DNA of 64,000 bases from Cycas panzhihuaensis (GCA_023213395.1 CM041465.1:159595741-159659740), one strand, 5' to 3'. Counted from the first letter of the stretch, positions 10,895 through 23,273 are shown. Notes: generated by a model from the sequence alone, not told the origin. Program-made: numbers and translations.

Positions 10895-11390
10895 ATGGCC
10901 TTGCTCATCTTCACAGACGGTGGAAGTCGTGGTAACCCAGGCCCTTCTTCCACTACATGGATCCTCTGTGACCCCTCTGGATATAATTATATGCATTCTA
11001 GGGTCTGCCTTCCTGAAGCTACCAATAACAAAGTTGAGTACATAATTGTTATTAAAGCCCTTACTGATGCACTCTATTTCCACCATGGACCCATCATCCT
11101 TCTTTGAAACTCTCAGGTCATTATGTCACGTCTCACCTAGGTTTACTAGGTGCATTACCCATGCTTGAGAGCCCTCACTTTGGCTGCTAGGTCCCTTTTG
11201 TCTCATTTTTCTTTCATAGATATCTGACATATTCCCCGGGACCACAATGCTGAGGCAGACGGCCTCGTCTATCTCATCCTTGAGTGTTGTCTCCCTCTCC
11301 TTGGTGATCCTCCTTGAGGAACTAGTCAGGTCATCTAAGCACCTAGGTTTCAGATAGCCCCATCTTCCATCTTTTGATCCATTCACACCT
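10895..11390 (+). pseudogene. Plant/archaeal-type RNase H, free-standing (P1)
   Basis: ATG at 10895 gives MALLIFTDGGSRGNPGPSS, then TNNKVEYIIVIKAL and, after a TGA, NSQV, HIPRDHNAEADGL. This is the RNase H fold of the kind found as an extra RNase H in Tat-clade retrotransposons and in plant RNase H-like proteins. Catalytic Asp (FTDGG) and Glu (VEY) are present; the third Asp (DSQ in P2/P3) is Asn. Stops at 11105 and later break it. The start Met is shared by P1, P2 and P3. It is not joined to RT or integrase but stands alone, head to head with the PMD gene. Confidence 0.78.
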
Positions 11391-11596
11391 CTAAAACCTG
11401 GCCACTAATAAGGTTAAACTATGGTCACTATTAGGTTTGTTTTCTTCACTTTACCATTCATACCACTCTTGGTATGGAGTCCCTATTATTTTGACTCTCC
11501 TATGTATATAACATCCCATTCATAGCATTTGTTTAATCATGTTCATGACTATCACCACTATTTATCATACACTCATGTAATGGGGGCATCCCCCTC
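11391..11596. other. P1 RNase H 3' flank with PPT-like motif
   Basis: No gene. Ends with AATGGGGGCATCCCCCTC at 11579-11596. P2 and P3 carry the same GGGGGC hairpin-like purine tract at 48012-48028 and 58747-58763, the likely polypurine tract before the LTR. Confidence 0.4.
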
Positions 11597-14500
11597 ATCT
11601 ACTTTCACTACCATTAGGTTTTAAGGTGACGCATAGGTAGCCCCTATGATGCCACTCTCTAATCTCCCTATCCACGTGTCCTTCTATGATACTTGTTGTC
11701 ACCCTTGGTTGATAACATTGTTATATTTGTTGTATATTGCTAAATTTTTGTTGACAACATTCGCCATCATGTTACACTTCTAAGTAACGAGGCTTTGTTG
11801 GCAAAGGGGCAGTGTTTCCCAGCTATCGGGAATGGACATGGGTGACCTGACTTAGGTAAGATTAGGTACGATTCTATCCTTACCCTTATCAATTTTTGAA
11901 AAGGTGGATTGAAGTACTTTACCTACATTACATTCTGATTGATTGACTACATGATCACTATGCATTCATTGCTTAACCATATTGCATCTTAGCCTATGAC
12001 AGTCTCAAGATACACATCCCATGGTGCTCCACAGCCCTCTACTTTCATCTCCACAATGTCCCCAAGTACCTTTTGGCTCTTACAAACCATACCACATGAC
12101 TCGTTGGTGCAACATAGCCCCTAACACCTCGCTTAGGCCTATTCATCATGTTGTGTGTGCCTTTTGTCACTTTTTGGGAGCCTTTGACCATCCTTTTCCT
12201 ACTTGTTATGGTCCCTCTAGGTCTCATAACCTCCTTATTACCTAGATAATGTAGCTTGCCCATTAGGGTCTAGGATCCCCCCTTTTTTGGGGAGCTTTTA
12301 GGCTCCCCCACTCTTGTTTTTTACTTACTTTTTCCTGTACTATGGTAAACTTTGTAGTACCACTATAAACTTCATGGTACCACTGCAAACTTCACAGTAC
12401 TATTGAGTTTACCATAGGGTGGATGTCTATTACTATTTTTTAAAACTACATGTGGCTAATTTTTCATTTATTATGAAATTTCCATATGGCAGTGACCGAA
12501 TTCCCACCCATAGCGAACCCTAATCACTCGTTGAGCTAGGGTTGGGTTTAAAAACCCAAAATTCACTTCATTTTCTCTCTCTCATTCATTTTTTCACTAC
12601 TCGCTTCTCTAAAAATACCCTATAGTAGACTTAAGCTTTATTGCACCTAACTTACAACCCAACTACCAACCCTTGGCAGCTCAGGAAATGTAGGTTATAG
12701 GTCTATAACAAGGCTGGCTGAAGAAGGATCATGCTCCAAACACCTCACCAAGCTCCAGGTATCCTTTTGCTTAAGGTTTTGTTCTCCATTTGTTGCACTA
12801 TAAGGGTTTTCTCCAGCAAATCCCAAAGGACCCTCTTCTTCACCCAATTTGCCAAGTAGATCTACTTCAGATCTACCTTTACTAAGTACTCTCAGTTTAG
12901 TTATTTAATTTCCCTTTTGAACAACATAGGTACTCTTCCACTAGTGATTCTTATAGTAAGTTTCTTTCTTCTTTTCTTTATTATATCAGGAGGTAAACCC
13001 TCATAATTGTTGGCCTATCCACATCCTCCTCTTGCTTCTCTTTGGGTTCTTCAAGGAAGCAGTATGGAAGAGGGTTATACAAAGAGCGAAAGGAGCCATA
13101 GGTAGGGTCCTACACCCAACACACCTTCTCCTCAAGGGTAGCCCCCTTCTCTCCTCCCCTCACCTTCTCCATACCTTCCTTGATTAACTAGAGAACCATT
13201 GAGGAGAAGATCTATGTTGGTGGCAGCATAGGTAGCCCATCATTACATTTTCAACTAGCCATCAAAGATCTTACATAGCTAGGGTTTCATCCCTACTCTA
13301 TACCCCTTTTTTGTTTTGGGTTAACTCTTTAGAAAAACCTGTAAAATTTACACTTTGCAACTTTTACAATATTTGTGACTTTTGCAACCCCTTTTACCGC
13401 TTTTGTCTGCTTCCACAAAAACTTGTTTGCATTTGTTATTGGGTTGTTTCACTATATTTACCCTTTGTCTTGGTGCTTTAGGATAGTGTAGAGCATTTCA
13501 GATTTGGAGGGTTAGCCATTCTAAGGTTGTCTATTTTTCTCTTTCTCACCCCCCTTTCTCCCACATCACATATTTAACAATATATACAAAATAAGGAACA
13601 ATATCAACATTAAATGATTTTTCTTTTAAAAGAGATACATGCATTTTTCCATATTTCCTTGCACATACTTATCCCTGCATGCATTTCATGCCCCTTGGGA
13701 AAGGGAAAGCTTTGCTTGTGCAAGTTTCCTTGCATTTGGAGCAAGTGGAGAGTGTCATCCTAGGTACACTCCTCTTTCACTTAGTAGTTACTTTTCTAGC
13801 ACTTTAAAAATTGTAAAGTAAAGTCATTTTAGTGTTTCAATTTCCTTTCTTCGCATTTTCCTTTTGTTTCAATTTTGGGGGAAGGTAAAGAAGCCCCCTC
13901 CTTTTCACTAGCATCCTTTACATTGTGTCTCCCACGGAAAGGAGAAGAGCAAGGATTGCGAAAGTGGTAAGGGTAGTGCTACCCTGACCATCGTATTTCT
14001 GGGTTTATCTCTCTTCCTAATCTTCCTACTCTTATCCTTTACCCCTCTTTTCTTGTATACCCCTAGACAAAAGGAAAAGAAAGGATTATGTTGTTTTACA
14101 CTTTATTAGTTATTTCTTGCTTGCCCATTTAAATTCATATAGTTAAGGATTTAGTCAACCCGTGCCTTCACTTTTTGACACACATACACCCACTTGTTTA
14201 CTCCTTTCATAAGAGCCTTCACCCTTACCAAGGTTTAGGCAAGGTGGGTAGGCACTCATCTGTACATGCTCTTGTCCCCTTATTGCATATCATGAAATAG
14301 CTTTGCATCTCTTACTTCAACTTTTGCCTACTTTGTAATTTGCTTGCTTTCTTTCCTTGCATATGAAAGAATAAAGAGAGCAAGGTTGCATTTAGAAAGA
14401 GAGAGAAAGAACACATTGCTTTTTATTTTAAAGTCATTTCTTGCATACACAAGCATGACATTATCACCTCATATCTCTTTATCACACAACAAAAGAAGGA

Positions 14501-15080
14501 TAAACATAGGACAACACCCTTTGTCAACCCTTCATACCTAAAACCTCCTTAGGTATGGTGACTTGAAAATACCTCCTCTTAAGGTTGTTTTTCCTTTCCT
14601 TCTTTATTTCCATAAGCTAGACCTCTTAGGTTCTATCATTTGGTCAATGCTTAGTTTGTGGAACCAGCCACTCTCTTATTTACTTGTGTTGCAAGTTGCC
14701 TTAGGCTTACACGTGAGTTCCTCTCCTTTCTTGCTAAGGTTCATTGCCTTCATTACCTCTTCACACGAGGAGGTACTCTCTCACTTCCTTCCTCTCTCCT
14801 TCATTCATCCAGGATGGGAGGGCCCCCTTTCGAGGTTACTAGGGAAACCAAGGATATCCCTCATCCACTAGTTACTCCAAATTAAGGAGGAGTTGCCCTA
14901 AAGGAGTTTGTGTGCCATTTGCAAGTCCTCAAACTTGTGTTTTGATGCATGGACACCCTTTGTGGGTGATCTCTTTCCCTTGTTCTCATAGGCCCATAGC
15001 CATCAAAACTGTTAGCTATTTTGGCTTGATCTCATTTAGGTTTAGTGATCCCTCCTAGAGGTGTGATTCCACCCTTTTGA
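11597..15080 (+). repeat. LTR-like block of P1 (3' LTR candidate)
   Basis: Aligns along its length, reverse complemented, with 44866-48018 (P2) and 55720-58745 (P3). Landmarks: GAGGCTTTGTTGGCAA (11790), palindrome cluster (12336-12417), GGGTTAGCCATTCTAAGG (13510), TGTGTGCCATTTGCAAG (14910). The block precedes gag in P2 and follows RNase H in every copy, as an LTR should. The exact left end is not fixed. Short ORFs inside it are not conserved as proteins. Confidence 0.55.
12336..12417. repeat. GGTACC-type palindrome cluster in P1 LTR
   Basis: Repeated units of the type GGTAAAC-TT-GTAGTACC, ACTTCATGGTACCA and GAGTTTACCATA form nested inverted repeats. P2 (47197-47280) and P3 (57945-58015, eroded) have it at the homologous position. 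Confidence 0.7.
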
Positions 15081-16190
15081 TTATTGCTCATGTTGGAGGA
15101 AGTAAGGACTTGTGTAGTAATAATAATAGGATCTACAAAAATATGGTTACAAATTCTCTTGGAGAAAGAAAGAGGATGTTGGTACCTCTTTATTGATGTG
15201 GATACTCATTGAAATATCTTCTTTTTGATCCATTAGGTCACCTCATATATCCTACAAAGTGTTATCTTCTTATAAGGTGAGAGAATCAGAGAGATTTCCA
15301 TGTGGAGAGTATATAGGCAATGAGACTTCAACATGGTTATCCTTGCTCATTAATTTCTACTCCCCTTCACTTGTAAGTGATCCCAGTCCTCTATGTCCTC
15401 TTTTGTAGAAGTTTCAATAGTTATACAAGCTCTTATTTCCCTTAAAAGTTCCATATTAAAAGATGCTTAATCTAGTTCTAAATGAGTTGCATCATATCCA
15501 AGCCTTTCTATGGAGATCCACATCTAAGTATAACATAATGTTCAAACACTTATTCAAAAGTGGCAATCCAATCATAAAGTTGAATACAACTGTTTATCCC
15601 AAAGTTAGATAGGTGGAGGTCATCATTGTAATAAAAAAAGAATTATTCAAAGTTAAAGAACTAGTCACTAAGATCCATTTTTTATAGCATGAAAGTATAA
15701 TTATATAAGCCCTTAGGTCCATTTATCTCTGTTTTTTTTTCTTTCTTTCTTTTTTAAGTATAAAGAGAATACTTATAACCTTAAGAGTAATGGCATGCAA
15801 GATAAAGTCTAAACAACCTAAAATAGTATCAAAGGAAATATCAAGATAAACCTTTATAAAATAAAAGGATTAGCTTCAATTTTAAATATATGATAAATAA
15901 TGGATTAAATTTTCATAAAATATGGCCTAAAATAATGACTTCTAAATTATGATTCTAATGGTTTAAATGGAATCAAATTCTCGTACCTATATAAATATAT
16001 CCATTTTTATGAGCTTTACTCCTAGGGTTTCTAAGACTATAATAACACTTTTTAATAAAGTAATGACAACATTTTGGTCAATCCTCTAATTTACCTAACA
16101 CCACTTCCATTGGAAAGTGGACTTCAAAATATATAGAATAAAAAAAAATTAAGGTTGATTAGATACTTAAAGTTATATGGCTATTTGAAG
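15081..16190 (-). pseudogene. C4 integrase-RT linker region
   Basis: Weak coding signal only: IETSTKEDIEDWDHLQVK near 15360-15415 and RYQHPL near 15180 resemble the acidic linker and the segment before RT in copia pol. A T-rich run sits at 15731-15754. No domain is seen between 15500 and 16190. Confidence 0.35.
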
Positions 16191-17560
16191 TTAAGGTAGC
16201 AAATTTGAATCCAAAGATGATGAAAAAAAGACTATATGCAACTTTTTATGTTTTAGGGTTATAAAGTCTATACCCTTTAACACCATCACTATAACTAATA
16301 AAAATAGTCTTTTATGCTTTGAAATTAAGCTTAGTCCTCTACAAGCTAGGAAAATACATAAAATATTCATAACTACAAACTCTAAGATGACCAAGGAATA
16401 ACTTCTTACTAAATAACACTTCTTTAGGCATTTTGTATATTAAGGTAGTCATCAATAATCTATTTATCAAGTAGCTTGTAGTTATCATAGCCTCAACCTA
16501 GAATTTCTTCTCTAAACTAGTGACATTAAGCATACACCTTAATCCTTTTTGTAGGTCCTATTCATCCTTTTAGTAAATCCATTTTGTTGTGGCACATAGG
16601 GGGTTATCTTTTGCCTTACTATCCCATACTCCTTTTAGCAAAAATCACCTCCATTATCAATCCTTAACACTTGAATCTACTTATCACTTTCATTCTCAAC
16701 TAAGGCCTTCAATTCTTTAGATTTATTAAAGACCTCAAATTTTTACCTAAGAAAGTATAATAATGTCTTTTTCAAGAAATCATCTATGGATAAGATAAAG
16801 TATGTAAACCCACCTAATAAGGGTACATCAATAGGTCTAAAAATATTTTGTATACTAGTTGTAGAATACCCTTTGCTCTCTTCGACCTTGAAGAAAAACT
16901 AACCTAATTCTATTTGATATAAACATAATACTCACATAAATCAAAATCAAAGGATCCATTAATTCCAAAGATGTCTTTTACCATAACTTTAGAGAATAAA
17001 CCATGGAGGCCTTTCTCTCCATTGTGGCCCAATATCTGATGCCACGACATAGTTTTACCATCAAGTGATACTTGGGTCTTGCTTATATTATTATTATTTG
17101 TAACAGCTAGACTACAACTACCAACACACACTATGCTTACATTAAGCTTTTACAATATTCCAAAATTAGACCTCTCTTTCAACATTAATGCTCTTCAAAC
17201 CATTCTATAACTATCTTTATTCAAAATTACTTTTATTCTTACATCAACTGATTAATTAATAGATAATAGACTCATAGCCAGACTAGGAATATAACTCACA
17301 TTAAGGATAGTTTTAATTCTTCCATCCCTAAACTGAACCTTTACCCTTCCATGACCTATAATTTTATATGGATAATAATCTATAAGGAATACATCATATC
17401 TATTAATACTTTTATATTTATAAAACCATTCCCTATGGGGAGTAACATGAAGTGAGGTACTAGATTCAATTAACCAAGACTCAACATTTGATAAATTACC
17501 TAAGGTTTCTACATAAGCATTACCATCAATTTTGTTATAGGATTTTATTAATGTGGAAGA
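16191..17560 (-). pseudogene. C4 protease, GAG-pre-integrase and integrase
   Basis: Protease is seen as WLIESSTSLHVTPHREWFY near 17440-17495: the Asp of the DSGA motif is Glu and Gly-Ala is Ser-Thr. The 73-codon frame 16910-17131 holds the GAG-pre-integrase domain (WHQILGHNGEKGLHGL). Integrase core follows with IDNGGDF and PQQNGFTKRMNRT (catalytic Glu position reads Lys). The end has LRVCSYEYF and YSDGVKGYRLYNP at 16200-16390, typical of copia integrase C-termini. Several TAG/TAA interrupt it. Confidence 0.75.
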
Positions 17561-18349
17561 AGTAGCTTTAGGTTATTTTTCCTTATAAACCTTGGCTTGA
17601 TAATGGCTCTTTAAATGGATAGACTTTCCACATTTCTAGTATACCAAGGGGTCCTTGCCTAGAGATTTGAATTTTCCTCTAGATTTTAGCCATCTATTCT
17701 TAGGCCTTTATTAGTTGTAATCTAATATTTGACCTCTCACTGATAGTGCTTCTTTCAAATGATCTTCAAAAGGTTCTAAGCTTATGTCTTCTAATAATAG
17801 GGGAGCAACAACATCAAATTTCAGGATGCTAGTAGCTATATTGCTAATAAATATTACAAGATTATCCTAGGAATCAAGAAGCAAATATAATAGGGTAATA
17901 CATTTATTTTCCTCATTTATTGTTATTCCAACTAAAACAAGTTAGCTCACTACGATGCTAAATATAGTGAGTTGATCTGTAAATGTATCTTCATCATTCA
18001 TTTTGAGTGAATACAACTTTTTTTAAAGAAATATCTAATTAACTAGGAACTTATTCTAATACAAAGCCCCTAACTTATCCCATATATCTTTAGTTATAGA
18101 CTCTATGGTAATGTTTAATAACATTGTCTTTAAAAGGTATAACCTTATCGAACTAATTACTTTTAAATTGACCTTCTTCTAATCTTCATCAACCATATTC
18201 TTAGGCTTTGCTTCTGCTGCAATGGTTTATTAATCCTTCTCAATGATGATATCTTCCATCTTTAGCTTCCACAACTTAAAGTTTTGTCCATTAAAGTTTT
18301 TAATCTATACTTTCATAGTATTTTCTATAATCTTTGCATTCAAATTCAT
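17561..18349 (-). pseudogene. C4 gag
   Basis: Likely start ATG at 18347-18349 (MNLNAKIIEN). NFNGQNFKLWKLKMED near 18265-18312 is the N-terminal motif of copia gag, followed by KVISSIRLYLL. A zinc knuckle remnant (CGKSIHLKSHYQAK) lies near 17585-17625. Stops throughout. Confidence 0.65.
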
Positions 18350-18397
18350 TAGACAAGGCTTCCACTCCCTAAGTATCTTCCCACATAACTAAAATTG

Positions 18398-18413
18398 TTA
18401 GCTTTAATACCAA
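18398..18413 (-). promoter_or_regulatory. C4 primer-binding site
   Basis: Minus strand TGGTATTAAAGCTAAC, a diverged match to the complement of initiator tRNA-Met, just upstream of C4 gag. Confidence 0.6.
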
Positions 18414-18901
18414 ATAATAGAAAATATAATCATGGAAGCAATGCATTAATAGAACTCTAAACTATATAAAGAATAAATAATATAAATAAACCAAACACAT
18501 AATAAAAAATACTAGGAGATTCTGGTATAAGCATAGACCTTTTATTAGTATAAGTAACAACTAAAGAATTACATAGATGAAAATCCTAACTCTCTTCTCA
18601 TCAATTAATCAAATACTCATCCAACCTCCTTACATATGCTATTATAGAAGAATATATAGACACAAATTTATAAGATATCACCTTGCAGTTTTATAATACA
18701 ATGGACTTAAACCATGGGCTAAAAAGTACCCCTATGAAACACCCAAAATGTTTTCTTAGAGGCTTCCATCCTAAACCCCACTTAAGGGGCTATTGGCCCC
18801 ATAGACCCCCCAATTGGGGGCCCTACCACTAGCCCCTGGACCTCAATAAGGAGCTTAAGTATAATTCTTATACCCATATAACACTTAAAAAGTGTTCAAC
18901 A
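18414..18901 (-). repeat. C4 5' LTR candidate
   Basis: The stretch outside the PBS. On the minus strand it would start TGTTGAACACTTTTTAAG at 18901. There is no partner LTR in the window, so the boundaries rest on the PBS and the TG end only. It contains GC-richer direct and inverted blocks (GGGGCTATTGGCCCC and GGGGGCC near 18786-18820). Confidence 0.35.
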
Positions 18902-21014
18902 TATCTACCATTAAGTAGCCCTTAGGTAGCACACACTTATTTTATTAATCAATCTTGACAAAAGATCCCTTGGTCATAATGTAAAGTGTTAGCAAATCCT
19001 ACTAAGTCAATAAACACTACGTAGGGAGTTAGATTTTTCCCATATGATGATGCTAGATTTAAAGTACACAAAAAACTATTATAGGTAAGTTTCCTTTATT
19101 TTAGCAAATGGCCCTTTGTTGACTCTAAAAAGGATATCCTTTTTTTAACCTATATAACCTTGGGCTAATATAAGGGGAGGTGGGGTGGAGGAGGCTTCAA
19201 ATCTCAATTATAATTAAAAACATTTTAATGAAATCACAACATTATAAAGTAACAAAATTATTTTTAGCCTATGTTGCTTGGTGGTAGATTTCATCTGTAT
19301 ACAACACTATAACAATAAAATTCCTTCTCAAATCATTGAATCAATTCATCTCACATCTATTTAAGGTATCTAATTAGTTCCATTAGTTTTATAGATCTTA
19401 TCATTTATTCATTTGATATCCTTCATTCTCTATATTCACTTTATCTCTTCCACCATGTGTAGATGGCATTTAATTTTTTACTCTCATCTAGTACATGAAT
19501 AAATCCTACCCTCCATCATCTAGAGTTATGAATCCAAATCCCTTCTAGGTGTTGAATCATTTTACCTTTCTAATATTCTTGCTATACTTTTCCATCACAT
19601 GAATACCTCTTAAGAGGTGAGGATTCTACATAAACTATAAGAATATGAAGATACTAAAGTAGCCCAAATGGTAACTTCCATAATAGCAACATAATTTTTA
19701 ACATCTTATCATCCAAAACATCCATTAATACTTCATCCATGGCATTATCAATTTAATTCTCCTATGTCCTTAAATGGAATTTATTTTGGCACTTCACTTG
19801 GTACCATATCCTTCATTGGAATATAAACCCCATAATCATAGTTGCCATAACAAATGACCGTAGGCCATTGAACCCCTTGGCTTGACTTTCTAATATATAC
19901 CATTACAATTGCCCTACTCCCATAATATTTAAATTGAATTATTTAGCTATATAGATATCTCATAGCCAATTAGATTAAATGGAAGGGATCATCTTAATGG
20001 GTGGGTCATAGCCCATCATGATAACCTTAAAGGATACCTACATTCTAATAATAGGAACCCATTTCATAGTAGAGAACAACTTATTTAAACAAATTACTTA
20101 GAACATAAGCTAGTCAATCCTCTAATCATCGGCATTAACCTAAAACTAGAGGATTTTGGTATAAGGTATGTTGCTAATACTCTCTACCCAATAATTATTC
20201 CCTATAAAACTAAATATAATTGCTTACATTGCCATAGGTAAGAAGTTTAGTCACCAGAAATCTGTTAAATAACATAGGATGGATAAGGGAAGCTAAAGAG
20301 TACAATGTTTCTTCACCACCAAATACTCTAATGTTTGTACATGTAACTTGATGTCTGCTTCTATTAACTAGTCTCTATATTTTAGATTTTAGACTTGTAT
20401 TTAGAGTTTTGAACAATCATATGTCCCATAATCTTTAAATGATTAGGTACATTATAAATTCTTAAACTAGATGGGTGCCCCTTTCCTCAACACACATATA
20501 AGGCTCACTAATAACTCATAATAGAACTAAAAATGATAAAATTTTAAATAGACCTACACTAGTTCCAATATTACAAGTAAAAAAAATAATTAACAACCTA
20601 TAATAAAACCCATTCTTGTACCAAATAAAGGATATGAGGATCAAATTTGGAACTATGAAGCTATAAACTACACAAGAAAGAAATACTCTATAATATCACC
20701 ATGGATTCATCAAAAAGGCAATAGAATATCAACTAGAATTGGTCTACCTATGACCTTGATTCATTCATTCAAAATGACTTCACCAAAATTTGTTTCTACA
20801 TCACATATGATACACCTTAATATACAATTTTGGTTTAGTAATGGTCCATGAAAGAATCCATAACTAAATGACACTTGTCATATTCCCATTTAAGACCTTA
20901 ATAACTCCCATGATATATGTTATAAGTCCATTTAGGACTTTAGTAACACTTGATAACTCACATATTAATTTATCCATATACTCTTTCATCCTCATTTGAA
21001 CATTAGTTCTAATG
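18902..21014. other. AT-rich stretch without recognisable gene
   Basis: About 2.1 kb with no reading frame or motif I can assign on either strand. A fully decayed 3' half of the Ty3 remnant to its right is possible, but I found no integrase motif. Local repeats of CATTTAGGACTT type at 20890-20945. Confidence 0.4.
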
Positions 21015-21036
21015 ATATATATATATATATATATAT
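21015..21036. repeat. (AT)11 microsatellite
   Basis: Perfect AT dinucleotide run at the point where Ty3 RT similarity ends. Confidence 0.95.
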
Positions 21037-21042
21037 CCCTCG

Positions 21043-21720
21043 ATGAAATGGCATAGGAATCATGTTGCACATAAGAAACTCCTTATATTGATTATATTTC
21101 TTGGCATGGGTCAATTAATAATGGCTTGCACCTTCTTAAGGTTTATTTTAATTCCTTCCTATGTGATAATGTGTTCAGGGTATTTTAACTTTATTTGCAC
21201 AAAGGTACATTTGACCTTATTTGCAAAGAATTTATTACCAGCTAGTACTTATAATATCACTTTGATGTGCTTTAAGTGCTTTCCCTAGGTTTTATTGTAA
21301 ATTAAAATGTCATTAAAAAATGTACTAAAATAAACTTGCATATGAAGGGCTTTAGTACAGTATTCATGGTGCTATGGAATATGGTAGGAGCATTAGTCAA
21401 ACTAAAAGGCATGATTTATAACTCAAATATTCCTTCATGGGCCTATAATATTATTCTATACACAATTTAACCTTAATATAAATTTGGTAATATCTTAAGC
21501 ACAAGTCAATTTTTGAGAAAATCTAGTCCTATGTAACTCATCAAGGAGATCATCTATTCTTGGATTAAGGTACATATTCTTGATTATGAGTTTGTTCAAT
21601 TCCCTAAAGATGACACATATACATTATGATCCATCTTTCTTTTGGCTTAGTATTCCTAGGGATGCAAAAGGATTTGAATTTGACAAAGTATATCCTTATT
21701 GTAGGAGCTCTTGAGTCATT
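21043..21720 (-). pseudogene. Reverse transcriptase of Ty3 remnant
   Basis: PRIDDLLDELH near 21525-21565, MPFSLTNAPTIFHSTMN near 21360-21412, then ILVHFLMTF where the active site FFDDIL should be, so the aspartates are lost. AIINWPMPRN-like sequence near 21080-21110 marks the thumb end. Several stops. Confidence 0.7.
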
Positions 21721-22229
21721 TGTTTAATCTCTTTCTTAGAGTGATGTGGTTTCTAGTATAGTTAAATGTTTACTAGTGTTGCTCCTAATATTAGCTTAAT
21801 GTTATATTTGCAATCTTGACTTTATGGTAACTCCTAGGCTGGTTCTTCAAAAGCCTCACTATATTGATTAATGAGAGCTTATACTTCATGGGGAACATCT
21901 TTAATTACAATTTTATAGCATGTCATCAAATAGGAGGCTAGGTACAATGTTTCTCCACTTAACGTAATGTCACTAGTTGGGCTAGTAGTAATGGTGGTAC
22001 CAACAATCTATACTTGTACCCCTTTTGGTAAAAGCTCATTGAATGAGTCTTATAGTTTGTAATGATATTCTTGAGGTTTTGCATCTATCGGATACCAAGG
22101 ATTATATTTACTCCTCTAATTGGCACAACAAATATAGACATGTTAGTTAAGTGGTCCTTAATTTATAAGTACACCTTTTAATAGTAATCCTAATATAGCA
22201 TGTTATTCCCATCTATTATAGCAACCTAG

Positions 22230-22345
22230 AATGTATTGAGTGCTTGTATTGGTAGACCTTGTTTTGTTGTTGTTAGTCTATTGATGAAGTTATTCATGCT
22301 ATCATTGTCTACCAAGACTAAGATCTTAGCATTCTTAATCACTCC
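22230..22345 (-). pseudogene. Aspartic protease of Ty3 remnant
   Basis: Minus strand ILVLVDNDSMNNFIN near 22285-22330 matches the LVDSGSTHNFI motif of Ty3 proteases; Asp kept, Ser-Gly changed. Confidence 0.55.
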
Positions 22346-22539
22346 TTAAAAGTGTAGTGTTTGAGGTGTATTGATCTCTCCACTAATAACTTGAAGTAAT
22401 ATTTTTATATTTTCTTATTCAATTTGCTTAAGTAGATTCTTAATTTAAAACTCCTCATTAGTTGGTGGTTGCTCTTCTTCAAATTTGTTAACCTTTGGGA
22501 TTTTTACATTTTCATTGTTGATACTGAATACCTTATTTA

Positions 22540-22950
22540 TTGGGCATTTATGGTTGTGGCTCCATTTCCCTCCATAGTTGAAGCAAGTCCCTCTTCTTAT
22601 GTGTTCTAGATTGGATAGTATACTCCTAATTAGTTATACTTCTCTTCTATCTATAAGTATGGGTCTGACCTTTTGTTCTTGATTGGTACTAGTTAAGTTA
22701 GTAACTCTTCCTTAGGTAACTTTACCCCCAGTATCTAGGGATTTCTATTCTGATCTATCATACCAAAACCTTAAAGTGGTAGTGGAGAGGACTCTATGGC
22801 AAGATAGCCTTATCATATGCCAACATCCCCCTATGATAAGGAGTTTGTTGTACTAAAATACTTGCCACCAATACTATGCCACTAGACCTATAACGAGAGC
22901 ATGCATAGGTAGGAGCATGCACAGTATGAATAGGGTTTAAACTAATGATG
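22540..22950 (-). pseudogene. Gag zinc knuckle region of Ty3 remnant
   Basis: TCFNYGGKWSHNHKCP near 22548-22595 is a Ty3-type zinc knuckle with one Cys replaced. Upstream sequence to the PBS is open to no long frame. Confidence 0.5.
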
Positions 22951-22951
22951 T

Positions 22952-22965
22952 TGGCTCTGATACTA
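22952..22965 (-). promoter_or_regulatory. Primer-binding site of Ty3 remnant
   Basis: Minus strand TAGTATCAGAGCCA; one mismatch to the initiator tRNA-Met complement. Copia A's LTR begins at 22964, so the insertion cut the last bases of this PBS. Confidence 0.65.
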
Positions 22966-23273
22966 GGATTAAAGTGAGTTAATAGCACAAGTTCATATTA
23001 TTAGTTTATTATTCCTAAAAGGGTATTAGGTAAATATTAAATTACATCACTTAAGTGAAATACACTTTCATATGTATTATATATAATTTCATCATTTGGG
23101 GAAACCCCGGCCCTAATGGATCTCACTCATCAATATATAAAGTGAGATCTCAATGGAGTACAATAATTTTTACCTTACCATTATGAGAGATTTTCTTACT
23201 CTCCATCTTTCTATTGCTCCTTTTATTTGCAGTTATGTTTAGTGGTATAATTGTATATTAGATCCTCCTTTCA
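22964..23273 (+). repeat. 5' LTR of copia A
   Basis: 310 bp; begins TAGGATTAAAG (partner TGAGATTGAAG) and ends CCTCCTTTCA. Matches 35833-35995 plus 40438-40586, with moderate divergence. Confidence 0.85.

Larger units (their letters stand above)
1..15080 (+). mobile_element. P1: Tat-like Ty3 element carrying an antisense PMD gene (5' end outside window)
   Basis: One element of the family called P here, split by the Ty3 insertion at 1232-7499. In order it holds a post-protease linker (2-376), an intergenic stretch, a PMD gene on the minus strand (7560-9645 plus a leader exon up to 10318), a plant/archaeal-type RNase H on the plus strand (10895-11390) and an LTR-like block to about 15080. The order matches P2 (44866-55719) and P3 (55720-64000) read in the other orientation. 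Gag and most of the protease would lie left of the window. No reverse transcriptase or integrase is visible. The right end (CCACCCTTTTGA) aligns with the P2 outer end. The flanking copia remnant suggests P1 inserted into C4. Confidence 0.7.
15081..18901 (-). mobile_element. Copia remnant C4 (interrupted by P1)
   Basis: Minus-strand Ty1/copia element. From right to left: candidate 5' LTR, PBS, gag, protease, integrase and an integrase-RT linker that stops at the P1 end. RT, RNase H and the 3' LTR are not in the window and may lie left of P1. Heavily mutated, AT-rich. Confidence 0.7.
21037..22963 (-). mobile_element. Ty3 remnant (gag to RT), minus strand
   Basis: PBS, gag zinc knuckle, protease and RT in Ty3 order on the minus strand; the rest and both LTRs are missing. 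The right end is cut by copia A at the PBS. Confidence 0.72.

Noticed and set aside
21015-21036. Short dinucleotide arrays taken as a CRISPR or satellite
   Set aside because: Simple microsatellites without spacers; the genome is eukaryotic.
22964-23273. Reading this LTR as the 5' LTR of the minus-strand Ty3 remnant
   Set aside because: It has a plus-strand PBS on its right and its partner at 35833 follows a plus-strand PPT, so it belongs to copia A.
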